Source of the DNA: CAZMCC01 sp964564695
GTDB taxonomy: Bacteria > Planctomycetota > Phycisphaerae > Phycisphaerales > UBA1924
Length of the DNA: 64,000 nucleotides
Reading direction: 5' to 3'
Assembly (NCBI GenBank): GCA_964564695.1
Contig: CAZMCC010000006.1
Coordinates: 1 to 64,000, forward strand
Translations under genes and position numbers: made by a program
The notes under the pieces: model-generated
What the model saw: the letters and a program-made list of their open reading frames with translations, nothing else
Databases searched by the model: none
Told to the model about the DNA's origin: nothing
In this document: in pieces, positions 33,823 through 41,285 of the stretch
Numbering within the stretch: position 1 is the first letter of the stretch
How the letters are laid out: each line of letters begins with the position of its first letter

Positions 33823-35271
33823 ATGGCGACCGCCCTCATCCTCATCAACTCGGCCACGGGCAGCGACGTGTGCGGCAACGCCACGCTGAAGGGGACGGCC
33901 GCCGCCACCGACGGGGCTGGCACGACGATCACGCTCGCCATCGACAACCCAAGCCTCGCCGGCGTAGCCACCGACGGCTCGGCGTGGATTCAGATCCTCG
34001 ACGCCACAGCGGGCGCCCGCAACTTCGCCCCGATCACCGCCGTCAACGACATCGCCAAAACCGTGACGGTCGCCAACGCATTCGGGTTCAGCCTCTCGGG
34101 TAAGACGTGGGCCATCAACCAGACCCTTGCCAGCATCGACCACGCCAACAGCCGCAAGCTGCTGCAGAACAACTCCGGCACCGGGGACGCCCTCACGACC
34201 ATGCCGGTCCGGATGCAGAGCGGGCACGACGAGACGCTGACCAGCACCCTGAGCATCCGCATCGGGAGCAACTCGACCGGCATGGTGATCTTCGAGGGCG
34301 ACCCCGACGCTGCGGTCCGGCCCATCATCCGTGGCGTCTCGACCAACACGGCCTCGATCAGCATGGCGGCCGCCAGCAGCGCCGCGGTGCTCCAGGGCTT
34401 CGACCTGATCGGCAACACCGGGCAGACCAAGAGCGGGAGCTCGGCCGCGGGCATCGCCCTCTCGGCGGCCTCGGGGTACGTGAAGCTCCGCGACATGGTC
34501 ATCGGCGGGACCGCCGACAACGAGGGGTTCTACAACGGCCTCAGCCAGGCCAACGCCATGATTGTCCAGGTCGAGGCCTGCACGATCCGCCACTGCTACA
34601 ACGCGGCGGTCGACATCAACAACGGTTCGAGCGGCGCGATCAACATCGACGGCTGCTACATCGACGAGTGCGACCACGGGGCCGGCAACGGGTACGGGAT
34701 CAACCTCGGGGTGGCGGTGTTCAACATCCGCAACACGGTCGTCGCCCGCTGCCGCGGCACCGGCATCCGCCCGATCTCGACCTCGACATCCGCGACGCTG
34801 GGGCCGCGGGCCATCACTGGGTGCACGGTCTACAAGTGCGGCGGAGACGGGATCAGCCTCCCCCAGACCTCGGCCCAGACCGTGATGCGAGGGCTCGAAA
34901 TCTCCAACTGCTCGATCACCCAGAACGGCGGATACGGGATCAACCTCTCCGGGTCGGGCATGGACGCCAACGTCCTGTCCGCCCTCTCCTACCGGATCAG
35001 CAACTGCAACTTCGGCACGGGCGCCTCGGCCAACACCAGCGGCGGAATCAACCTCGCCCTCGACGGGCGCGTGGAGAACGGGACGCTCGCCGTCGATCCG
35101 GCCTTCGTCGACCCGGACAACGCCACCGAGAGCCTGCGGAACTTCACGCCCGGCGCCCTGCTGAAGGCGGTCGGGTTCCCCGGCGAGACCTTCCCGGGTT
35201 CGTCGGTCCGCAGCTACGTCGACGTCGGCGGGGTCCAGCGGCCCGAGCCGGCGTACGTCATCTGCGGTTGA
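33823..35271 (+). CDS. Parallel beta-helix tail fibre or tailspike
   Basis: The 482-residue protein has repeated rungs of a right-handed beta-helix, e.g. VQVEACTIRHCYNAAVDINN and AINIDGCYIDECDHGAGNGY, with Asn and Cys ladders. This fold is typical of tailspikes that bind or cut surface polysaccharide. The N-terminal 100 residues are a different beta domain, probably for attachment. Catalytic residues are not evident. The ATG follows directly after the upstream TAA. Confidence 0.75.
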   Translation: MATALILINSATGSDVCGNATLKGTAAATDGAGTTITLAIDNPSLAGVATDGSAWIQILDATAGARNFAPITAVNDIAKTVTVANAFGFSLSGKTWAINQTLASIDHANSRKLLQNNSGTGDALTTMPVRMQSGHDETLTSTLSIRIGSNSTGMVIFEGDPDAAVRPIIRGVSTNTASISMAAASSAAVLQGFDLIGNTGQTKSGSSAAGIALSAASGYVKLRDMVIGGTADNEGFYNGLSQANAMIVQVEACTIRHCYNAAVDINNGSSGAINIDGCYIDECDHGAGNGYGINLGVAVFNIRNTVVARCRGTGIRPISTSTSATLGPRAITGCTVYKCGGDGISLPQTSAQTVMRGLEISNCSITQNGGYGINLSGSGMDANVLSALSYRISNCNFGTGASANTSGGINLALDGRVENGTLAVDPAFVDPDNATESLRNFTPGALLKAVGFPGETFPGSSVRSYVDVGGVQRPEPAYVICG

Positions 35272-35298
35272 TCGGGACGCGGCCGCGGGAAGTATGCG
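35268..35298 (+). promoter_or_regulatory. Candidate phage promoter P4
   Basis: TTGATC at 35268-35273, 19-base spacer ending in GGGAAG, TATGCG at 35293-35298. The tailspike stop lies within TTGATC. The next ATG is only three bases after the element, so a transcript from here would be leaderless or would miss that start. Confidence 0.45.
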
Positions 35299-35301
35299 GG
35301 C

Positions 35302-36084
35302 ATGACCTGGCCAGCGACCCCGACGTTCAGCACGGGCAACCTCGACGCCGGCACCGACTCACCCGCGCAGGCGCGGCAGGACCTGCTCGCGGTGGCGGGC
35401 GACGTCACGAACATGATCAACGGCCGCGGCCAGGCGAGCGGCGTGGCCTCGCTCGACAGCGCGTCGAAGGTGCCGGTGGCCCAGCTGCCGGTCACGCCAT
35501 TCAGCACCGGGCGCACCGTCTACGGCACGCCCGGCCCCTTTAGCTTCGTCGTTCCCGCGGGCGTCACGCGCGTGCGGTGCAAGATCCAGGGCGCGGGCGC
35601 GGGCGGCGGGTACACCAGCGTCGGCACCGGTGGCGACCACGGCGGCGGGGGCGGCGCGGGCGGTTACCGCGAGCAGGATTTCACGGTCGTGCCCGCGTCG
35701 ACGATCACGGGTGTCATCGGCGCGCACGGCGCCGGCAAGGCCAACTCGGGCGACGGCGACGGCGCCGACGGCGGGAGCAGCTCAGTGACCAGCCCCGCGT
35801 CCGCGACGCCGGCGAGCACGACCGTGACCGCGGCCGGCGGCGTGAAGGGCCAAGGCCCACCGAACCGGTTTGGCGGCGCCGGCGGAAACGGCAGCGGTGG
35901 CGAGCTCGGCGTCCAGGGCGGCGCCGGTGCCTCGGGCGCGGCCCGAGGCGGGGCGGGGGGCTCCAGCCACTTCGGCGGCGGCGTGGCCGGAGGGACCGGC
36001 TACGGCGGCGCCGGCGGGTTCGGATCGGGCGGCGGCACGTCGGCGTTCGACGGGCTCGATGGCCTGGTCATCTTCGAGTGGTGA
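35302..36084 (+). CDS. Glycine-rich tail fibre tip protein
   Basis: The 260-residue product has an N-terminal segment common in tail fibres (ARQDLLAVAGDVTNMINGRG, then ASLDSASKVPVAQLPV). A domain with FVVPAGVTRVRCKIQGAGAG leads into a long glycine-rich sequence (GGNGSGG, GGAGGFGSGG) ending in FDGLDGLVIFEW. Gly-rich tips of this kind make polyglycine helices and act in receptor binding. Very high GC and Gly content are due to the repeats. Confidence 0.72.
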   Translation: MTWPATPTFSTGNLDAGTDSPAQARQDLLAVAGDVTNMINGRGQASGVASLDSASKVPVAQLPVTPFSTGRTVYGTPGPFSFVVPAGVTRVRCKIQGAGAGGGYTSVGTGGDHGGGGGAGGYREQDFTVVPASTITGVIGAHGAGKANSGDGDGADGGSSSVTSPASATPASTTVTAAGGVKGQGPPNRFGGAGGNGSGGELGVQGGAGASGAARGGAGGSSHFGGGVAGGTGYGGAGGFGSGGGTSAFDGLDGLVIFEW

Positions 36085-36126
36085 TCGCCCGCAGGCCTGA
36101 ATGTACCATTGTGCTGTACATCGGTG

Positions 36127-36158
36127 CATTCTCAACACCGAGGCCCGTGTTGAGAATG
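36127..36158. terminator. Strong hairpin between convergent phage genes
   Basis: Arms 36127-36138 and 36147-36158 pair perfectly over 12 bp around an 8-base loop. It is less GC-rich than the other hairpins here and lies between the end of the plus-strand late genes (36084) and the minus-strand genes (36184). A second small hairpin follows near 36160-36180. A two-way terminator is inferred; no clear T run is present. Confidence 0.55.
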
Positions 36159-36183
36159 AAGGCCCATAGGTGAAAGGCCTACA

Positions 36184-36759
36184 TCAGCTCCCCGAGCCGC
36201 CGACGGCGCCGCCGCCACCGGCGAGCCCGAGCCCCAGGCCGAGCCTGGTGGTCCGCGTCGCCCGCGAGCCCGAGGCCTCGGTGTAGGTCACCGTGATGCC
36301 GGCGGAGTCGACGCTCACCACGCTCGAGGCGCCGCCGTCCTCGGCGACCAGACTCAGGCCGAAGCCGTTGGTGTTGACGAGCGTCGCGGTGAGGGCCGCA
36401 CTCCACACGTCGGCCGCGCCCCCGAAGGTGAGCACGCCCTCGGTGGTCGACACGGCGAGGACCTTGGCAGCACCGATCGGGTTCAGCCCGTCCGCCAGAT
36501 GCACCGTCAGGCTCGCGGCGCCGCCGGTGCGCTTGGCCTCGACGTCGACCTGGACGCCGTTGATCGTCGCGCCCGCGGGGATCGCGAAGCCGGCGTTGTT
36601 CAGGATCAGCGCCTCGGAGAGCTGAGCGGCCGTGAGCGTTGTCACGGCGTAGGTGTCGTTGGGCGCGCCGGTGGCGTTGCCGACGGTCGCCCAGGCCGCG
36701 GTGCCGACGTCGCCGAACCCGTCCGTGCTGGCGGGGTAGCGGGGTCCTGAGGACGGCAT
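36184..36759 (-). CDS. Structural-type phage protein
   Basis: The 191-residue product begins SSGPRYPASTDGFGDVGTAA and has jelly-roll-like strands (FAIPAGATINGVQVDVEAKR; ALTATLVNTNGFGLSLVAED), then a Gly-rich end. Proteins with this pattern occur among phage virion or fibre genes. An alternative frame on the same strand (36179-36766) is Arg-rich and rejected. Its start overlaps the next gene's stop, so both are cotranscribed. Confidence 0.65.
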   Translation of the reverse strand: MPSSGPRYPASTDGFGDVGTAAWATVGNATGAPNDTYAVTTLTAAQLSEALILNNAGFAIPAGATINGVQVDVEAKRTGGAASLTVHLADGLNPIGAAKVLAVSTTEGVLTFGGAADVWSAALTATLVNTNGFGLSLVAEDGGASSVVSVDSAGITVTYTEASGSRATRTTRLGLGLGLAGGGGAVGGSGS

Positions 36760-37100
36760 CAGCCACCTGCCTTCACGAGTGCTGCGGACCGCAGGCTGAC
36801 GAGCTCCTTGTGGTAGGCGTCGAGCAGGTTGCGGTGCTCGGTGAGCAGGGAACCCATCGCGTCGGTCGCCTCCCGCTGCGCGTGCGCGGTCGACTTCATG
36901 TTCTCGCTCGAGGCCTGGAACGCGAGGGCCACGGTCTTTTGCCCTTCGAGCTGCGTGTTCTCGTGCGTGCGCTTGGCTTCGGCCTGTTCCTTGCCTGCGA
37001 CCTTCCAGTACACCAGGTACGCGCCCATCAGCCCGAAGATGAGGGCCAAGCCGGCGATCGCGTTGGCCATCGACGCGAGGAAGCTGAAGAATTCATTCAT
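36759..37100 (-). CDS. Membrane protein with coiled coil, possible lysis protein
   Basis: Start at the ATG at 37100 with AAGGAGG about a dozen bases upstream. The 113-residue product has one membrane helix (IAGLALIFGLMGAYLVYW) followed by a charged coiled coil to the end. This layout resembles inner-membrane spanins or single-helix holins. No signature confirms either. Confidence 0.6.
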   Translation of the reverse strand: MNEFFSFLASMANAIAGLALIFGLMGAYLVYWKVAGKEQAEAKRTHENTQLEGQKTVALAFQASSENMKSTAHAQREATDAMGSLLTEHRNLLDAYHKELVSLRSAALVKAGG

Positions 37101-37134
37101 AGCGGCGGGGCCCTCCTTGGCCTGTTGCCGCATA

Positions 37135-38526
37135 CTACCGGCGAGCCCGCCTGCGCCCACCCCTGGCCGGCTTCATCTTCTCGGCGGGCGTGCCCGCGTC
37201 GTCGAGCTTGATTCCGCGGGCCGCGGCCGTCTTGGTCCAGCTGGTGCCGTTCTCGAGCGTGGCGTCCCGGCCCGTGAGCTTCTGCCACCGGCGCACCGCC
37301 ACGTCGACGAACACCGGCTGCAGCTCGATCGCCGCGAGCACGCGGCCCAGCTGCTCGGCCGCGACCAGCTGGGAGCCCGACCCGCTGAAGGGCTCGAAGC
37401 ACAGCGCCCCGGGCTCGGTGTGCTTGCGCATCGGGCGGGCGAAGATCTCGATGGGCTTCTGCGTCGGGTGCTCCTTGCCGACGCTCCGGGCCGCGCCGTC
37501 GAAGTCGATCGGCCACACGTCGGACGTCTCGCTCGCCTGCACGGGGTTGCCGCACACCGACGTCGTCCAGACCGTCGACTCGCACCGCCGGCCCACCGGC
37601 GGCATGCTCCCCTTCTTCCAGCCCATCAGGCAGGGCTCGTGCTGGAACTGGTACATGCACCGACCGAGGATGCGCTGCGGCTTCACCCAGATGATCGTCT
37701 GGTGGGGGAAGAGATCGTGCTTCGTCCAGGCGGCCTGCAGCTCGAGGGCTCGCGGGTGGGCGTGCCAGCAGTAGACGGCGGCGTGCGGCGCCATCACGCG
37801 CGCGACGTTGCCGAACACCGCAGAGTAGAACGCGGCCGCGTCGGTGATGTCGACCTCGCGGTAGACGTTCGACCAGTCGCGCCCGCCGCCGTCGGGGCGG
37901 TCGCCGGTGTAGTTCACGATGTACGGCGGGTCTGTCGACACCAGCGCCGGCTGCCGGCCCGCGAGCACCCGGTCGACGTCGCCGGCGCCGGTGCTGTCGC
38001 CGCACAGCAGGCGGTGGTCGCCGAGCTGCCACAGGTCGCCGGCTTCGGTCACGGCCACGGGCGCAGGCTCGGGCGTCTCGTCCTCGACCAGCTCCTCGGC
38101 GCCCTTGATCCCCATCTCCTCGAGGTCCGCCGCGGTCAGACCGATCACCTCGCGCGCGTCGTCGGGGATGTCGGCGAGCAGCTGCCGCAGCACGTCGTTG
38201 TCCCACTCGCTCAGCTCGGCCAGGCGGTTGTCGGCGATCGCGTACGCCGTACGCTCGACGCCCCGCAGCGGGCTCGCCACGGCCGCCAGGTGGGTCCAGC
38301 CCAGCTGCACCGCCGCCTGCAGCACGCCGTTGCCGGCGACCACGATGCCCTTGCGGTCGCGGAGGACCGGGCGCTGCTGGCCGAACCGGGCGAGACTCGC
38401 GGCGACCGCGTCGACGCTGCGCCTGGGGTGGGCCCGGGCGTTCGCCGGGTCCTGGTGCAGTTTGCCGATCGGCACCAGCTGCGCGAGCAGTTCAGGAGCG
38501 CCTTGCCAGACCCGTCCCTTTGCCAT
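37135..38526 (-). CDS. ParB-domain and DNA methyltransferase fusion
   Basis: The 463-residue protein joins a ParB-like N-terminal domain (about 10-110; PRRSVDAVAASLARFGQQRP and AIADNRLAELSEWD) to a beta-class methyltransferase. Motif IV TDPPY is at 198-202 and the SAM-binding FSGSG at 380-384; the order IV before I defines the beta class. It should methylate adenine N6 or cytosine N4. The C-terminal tail is basic. This is a common phage fusion. It overlaps the repressor-like gene. Confidence 0.88.
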   Translation of the reverse strand: MAKGRVWQGAPELLAQLVPIGKLHQDPANARAHPRRSVDAVAASLARFGQQRPVLRDRKGIVVAGNGVLQAAVQLGWTHLAAVASPLRGVERTAYAIADNRLAELSEWDNDVLRQLLADIPDDAREVIGLTAADLEEMGIKGAEELVEDETPEPAPVAVTEAGDLWQLGDHRLLCGDSTGAGDVDRVLAGRQPALVSTDPPYIVNYTGDRPDGGGRDWSNVYREVDITDAAAFYSAVFGNVARVMAPHAAVYCWHAHPRALELQAAWTKHDLFPHQTIIWVKPQRILGRCMYQFQHEPCLMGWKKGSMPPVGRRCESTVWTTSVCGNPVQASETSDVWPIDFDGAARSVGKEHPTQKPIEIFARPMRKHTEPGALCFEPFSGSGSQLVAAEQLGRVLAAIELQPVFVDVAVRRWQKLTGRDATLENGTSWTKTAAARGIKLDDAGTPAEKMKPARGGRRRARR

Positions 38527-38722
38527 CGGTGTCTCCCCGGATGGCGACGTACAGGCCGAGCTCGTGCATGATCGGCAGCAGGTGCTTGAGCTTGATCGAC
38601 GGTCCCCCGTTGAGCCAGCGCCCGATGATGTGCCGGCTCACGCCGGTGCGGGCGGCCAGGACGATGATCGTCATCTTCTTCGCGTGCATCCGTGCTTGGA
38701 CCAGCCGAGCGACTTCATCCAT
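38492..38722 (-). CDS. XRE-type helix-turn-helix protein
   Basis: The 76-residue product starts at ATG 38722 and has MTIIVLAARTGVSRHIIGRW as its helix-turn-helix, a Cro/CI-type reading head. The frame upstream to 38947 is not protein-like. It sits divergent from the integrase gene, as phage repressors often do, but its end overlaps the methyltransferase gene by 35 bases. It may regulate the methyltransferase, the integrase or both. Confidence 0.72.
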   Translation of the reverse strand: MDEVARLVQARMHAKKMTIIVLAARTGVSRHIIGRWLNGGPSIKLKHLLPIMHELGLYVAIRGDTDGKGTGLARRS

Positions 38723-39042
38723 GACGTGTCGCCGTTGGTAGTAGACCGAAGGTGAGATGAGCCCGTGCGCACCAGCTGCGCAAAGCGACCGCCGCGGCGA
38801 CCGATTTGTGAAGACTCGCGTAAGGAACAAACGGCCAGGATGGCTGACTGCGCACGGGTGCGCGAACGCAGGAGGCCCCTCTCGTGGAGCCGGCGCGCCG
38901 CTCACCCGCGCCGGGGTCCGCTCACGCGTGCGTTCCCACCCCGGCAATCGTGCTCCGAGTCATCGTTCAAACGCAGGAGGGCCCTGAGCAGGGGGTCAAT
39001 ATTCTCTTGCGTTTTGAGAGGTCCTCTGGCACACTCCCGTGC
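38723..39042. other. Divergent regulatory region between repressor-like gene and integrase
   Basis: No convincing gene is found in these 320 bases. The 11-mer AACGCAGGAGG occurs at 38865-38875 and 38970-38980, 105 bases apart, and may be an operator pair. A TATTCT-like box lies near 38999-39005 ahead of the integrase start. Divergent promoters are expected here. Confidence 0.5.
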
Positions 39043-39074
39043 ATGACACATTCCCCCGCTTACCCGGGAGTGTG
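39030..39074 (+). promoter_or_regulatory. Inverted repeat spanning the integrase start
   Basis: CACACTCCCG at 39030-39039 and CGGGAGTGTG at 39065-39074 are perfect inverted copies, with the ATG at 39043 in the loop. In RNA the start would be enclosed in a hairpin; in DNA it could be an operator. Confidence 0.6.
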
Positions 39075-40389
39075 CACGGACGCAACTCGTTCTGATCTCG
39101 AAGAGCACGTGGTCGGCCGCATTGACGCGCCGCCGGACCAGCTCAAAACCACGATCGCGGAGTGGCTCGACGAGCTCGACGCGCTCGGCAGATCCGGCGA
39201 AACGGTGCGGGCCTACCGCACGTTCGTGCAGTCGCTCGTCGCTGACCGAGGTTGGACCAAGGACTCGGACATCACGTACGCCGCCGCGACGAAGTGGATG
39301 GGGGCGAAGCGCAAGTCGGGCGACTGGATGGGCACGACCTATAACAACAACCTCAGCAAGATCCGGTCGCTCACCGATTACATGAGACGGACCGGCCGCG
39401 TGCAGTCCGACCCGCTCGGGGACGCGCGCAGGTGCGAGGACGACGGTGGCCAGGGCGCCCGAGCGTCGACCACCGATCAGGCCCTGGCGATGGTCCGGCA
39501 CGCGTGGGCCCGGCAGATCGCCGATCGCCGGTGCCGATCGAACCGGGCTCTGCAGCGGTTGTGCCAGTTCACCTGCGCTCTGCGTCGCGGCGAGCCGAAA
39601 CTGTGGCGGTGGAAGCACATGCGGCTCGACGACGAGATTGAGCACGTCGCCTGGACCAAGGACATCCAAAAGAACGGCCGCGACGAGGACGTCGCGCTGA
39701 CGGCCGAGGCGGCTGCGCTGCTCCGCCGGCACCGCGAGGCGATGCGCGGGGCCAAGCCGCACGTCGCTCACGACAAGAAGAACAAACGGAAGATCGTGCG
39801 CCCCGCGGACTCGAACGACCCCGAGGCGTTCGTGTTCGCGTCGGTCTCGCCGCCGCACACCTGGACCACCGACCGCGACGAGCTGCAAATCCCGGCCACC
39901 GATCACCGCGGGCGGTCCTTCAGTCCGCACTCGGCGCGGAAGTGGTTCGAGACGGTGCTGCAGGGGGCGGGCATCCCGGACCGGACCTGCAACGCCCTCA
40001 TGCGCCACGAGGGGGACGTCGGGGGCAAGTACCTGGACATGACCCTCGAGGCCCAGGCGGCGGCCCTGAAGCACCTTCCCCGCCTCTGGCCCGAGCCCGT
40101 CCCCGAGTTATCCACAAGGGGCCAGGGTGAGGGTGGGGACTTGACAACGGCCGGGCGCCCGCCACACAGTGTGCGCGCTTACCCGGGCTCCCAAGCCCAA
40201 CCAACCGACTCGGCCTTGGTCCCGTCCACGCGCCAGAATCCGGGTAAGCCTCGTGGCAACACGAGCCGGCAGCCGTGCGGCGGGACCAGGGTCGAGCGTT
40301 CTGCGGAAGATGCCCTGCCCGGGCTCGAGCAGCTCGCGAGGTTGAGTTCACCCGATTATCAGTCTGAGAATGGGCAGAGCCGGACTTGA
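39043..40389 (+). CDS. int: Phage tyrosine integrase
   Basis: ATG at 39043 gives 448 residues. The N-terminal SAM-like core-binding domain (about 30-130) has TIAEWLDELDALGRSGETVR. The catalytic domain has CALRRGEPKLWRW (first Arg), SPHSARKWFETVL (His-x-x-Arg) and MRHEGDVGGKYLD, with Tyr as the nucleophile. After the catalytic part, about 85 residues of low complexity run to a stop inside the tRNA-Phe gene. That tail covers probable integrase-binding sites and may not be functional protein. It catalyses integration and excision. Confidence 0.9.
   Translation: MTHSPAYPGVCTDATRSDLEEHVVGRIDAPPDQLKTTIAEWLDELDALGRSGETVRAYRTFVQSLVADRGWTKDSDITYAAATKWMGAKRKSGDWMGTTYNNNLSKIRSLTDYMRRTGRVQSDPLGDARRCEDDGGQGARASTTDQALAMVRHAWARQIADRRCRSNRALQRLCQFTCALRRGEPKLWRWKHMRLDDEIEHVAWTKDIQKNGRDEDVALTAEAAALLRRHREAMRGAKPHVAHDKKNKRKIVRPADSNDPEAFVFASVSPPHTWTTDRDELQIPATDHRGRSFSPHSARKWFETVLQGAGIPDRTCNALMRHEGDVGGKYLDMTLEAQAAALKHLPRLWPEPVPELSTRGQGEGGDLTTAGRPPHSVRAYPGSQAQPTDSALVPSTRQNPGKPRGNTSRQPCGGTRVERSAEDALPGLEQLARLSSPDYQSENGQSRT
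40177..40249. promoter_or_regulatory. Candidate integrase arm-type binding sites
   Basis: GCTTACCCGG occurs at 40177-40186 and inverted at 40240-40249. A third copy is at 39058-39067 inside the integrase start hairpin. Repeated 10-mers flanking the tRNA core are what arm-type sites look like. They lie in the low-complexity integrase tail, 120-195 bases from the tRNA 3' end. Confidence 0.5.
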
Positions 40390-40443
40390 ACCGGCGACCC
40401 CGGCATTTTCAGTGCCGTGCTCTACCAACTGAGCTATCTGCCC
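40371..40443 (-). tRNA. tRNA-Phe (GAA)
   Basis: The 73-nt minus-strand gene begins GGGCAGA and ends TCTGCCC plus A. The anticodon loop reads CTGAAAA with anticodon GAA, and GGTTCAAGTCC forms the T loop. CCA is not encoded. It is the probable prophage attachment site; the integrase end overlaps its 3' part by 19 bases. Confidence 0.95.
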
Positions 40444-40489
40444 GCACGCCGTCCACCTGCACGGCCCACCCGCTTCCCGCGGGGATGGA

Positions 40490-40517
40490 AGGCTACCACC
40501 CGACCGCGACGGGTCAA
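40490..40517 (-). promoter_or_regulatory. Candidate promoter of tRNA-Phe
   Basis: Read on the minus strand: TTGACC at 40517-40512, 16 bases, TAGCCT at 40495-40490, about 47 bases upstream of the tRNA. The rest of 40444-40625 shows nothing recognisable. Confidence 0.4.
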
Positions 40518-40625
40518 GGTTCGCCGTCACCCTTGTTCTGGCCCCCCGCGCCCATCCCGTGTTCCAACCCCTTGTTCCGGCCCAGGTTCCGATGGGAAAT
40601 GGAACGGGCCTCCCGCCTCCCGCGC

Positions 40626-41285
40626 CTACCGCGGCCCCAGCGCCACAAGGTCGCTGTAACTCCCGCTGATCGGCTCCCCCAACGCCGGCGTGAACGCCTC
40701 GCGAAGCCCCGCCACGGCCGCCCGGGCGTGCTCGTGCGTGCGCAGCCCCGGCATCACCACGGCCTCGAATTCCAAAAACCGCCCCAATCCCTCCACATCA
40801 TCCAGGTGCAGCGCCACATCCCGGACCACCCACACCTCGCGCCGCTTGCGGACCGTCAGCCACACGCCCAGCTCCCCCGACCCGTAGCGGGCCCGGAACG
40901 CGTCGGGGTCGAGGATCACGTAGTCGCTGTCGCGCACGCCCGTCGTGTTCGACCGCTGATAGTGGATGTACTCGGTGCGTGCCCGCGCCCCCCCGCCCCC
41001 CCCACCCGCGCCGTCCCCGCCGGCTCCCGCATTCACATCCGCGCCCCACAACGCAGCGCTCGGACCCGCCGCGGGCGCGACGACGGGTCGGATCTCGCGG
41101 CGCTTGAGGCGCCCCGACGCGACAATGTAATACGTGTCCGTCTGGTCGATCGTCTCGACAGGGATGCCCCCCAGCGAGCGGGCGATGTGGCGCGCGAGGT
41201 TGAAGTCGCGCAGCTCGGCTTTGAATTCGGCGTTGGTGGCCATGCGTCGCGTCAGCTCCCCCCACTGCTCCGTCACCCGGCTCAA
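40626..41285 (-). CDS. CYTH-domain protein (class IV adenylate cyclase-like)
   Basis: The 219-residue product has the CYTH pattern: AELRDFNLARHIARSLGG, QTDTYYIVASGRLKRREI, YQRSNTTGVRDSDY, then VRKRREVWVVRDVALHLDDV and GRFLEFEAVV. Family enzymes bind triphosphates and metal in a beta-barrel; activities include adenylate cyclase, thiamine triphosphatase and polyphosphatase, and sequence does not tell which. A Gly-rich insert lies near residue 90. Start is TTG overlapping the ligA stop, or the ATG at 41240. Confidence 0.78.
   Translation of the reverse strand: MSRVTEQWGELTRRMATNAEFKAELRDFNLARHIARSLGGIPVETIDQTDTYYIVASGRLKRREIRPVVAPAAGPSAALWGADVNAGAGGDGAGGGGGGARARTEYIHYQRSNTTGVRDSDYVILDPDAFRARYGSGELGVWLTVRKRREVWVVRDVALHLDDVEGLGRFLEFEAVVMPGLRTHEHARAAVAGLREAFTPALGEPISGSYSDLVALGPR

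Larger units (their letters stand above)
1..40371. mobile_element. Prophage (siphovirus-like), left end outside window
   Basis: The stretch carries a full late gene set in canonical order: terminase small and large subunits, portal, HK97-type protease and capsid, head-tail connectors, tail tube, tail assembly chaperones, tape measure and tail tip. It also holds replication and modification genes and a tyrosine integrase at the right edge. The integrase end overlaps a tRNA-Phe gene, the usual arrangement for tRNA-directed integration, so the right boundary is placed at the tRNA 3' end. A long tape measure, tail tube proteins and no sheath gene suggest a long non-contractile tail. The left attachment site is not in the window. 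Confidence 0.9.

Noticed and set aside
40108..40116. TTATCCACA, a perfect DnaA box
   Set aside because: A single copy with no cluster or AT-rich region; about the number expected by chance in a window this size.
40141..40146. TTGACA in the integrase tail as a promoter
   Set aside because: No matching -10 at 16-18 bases.
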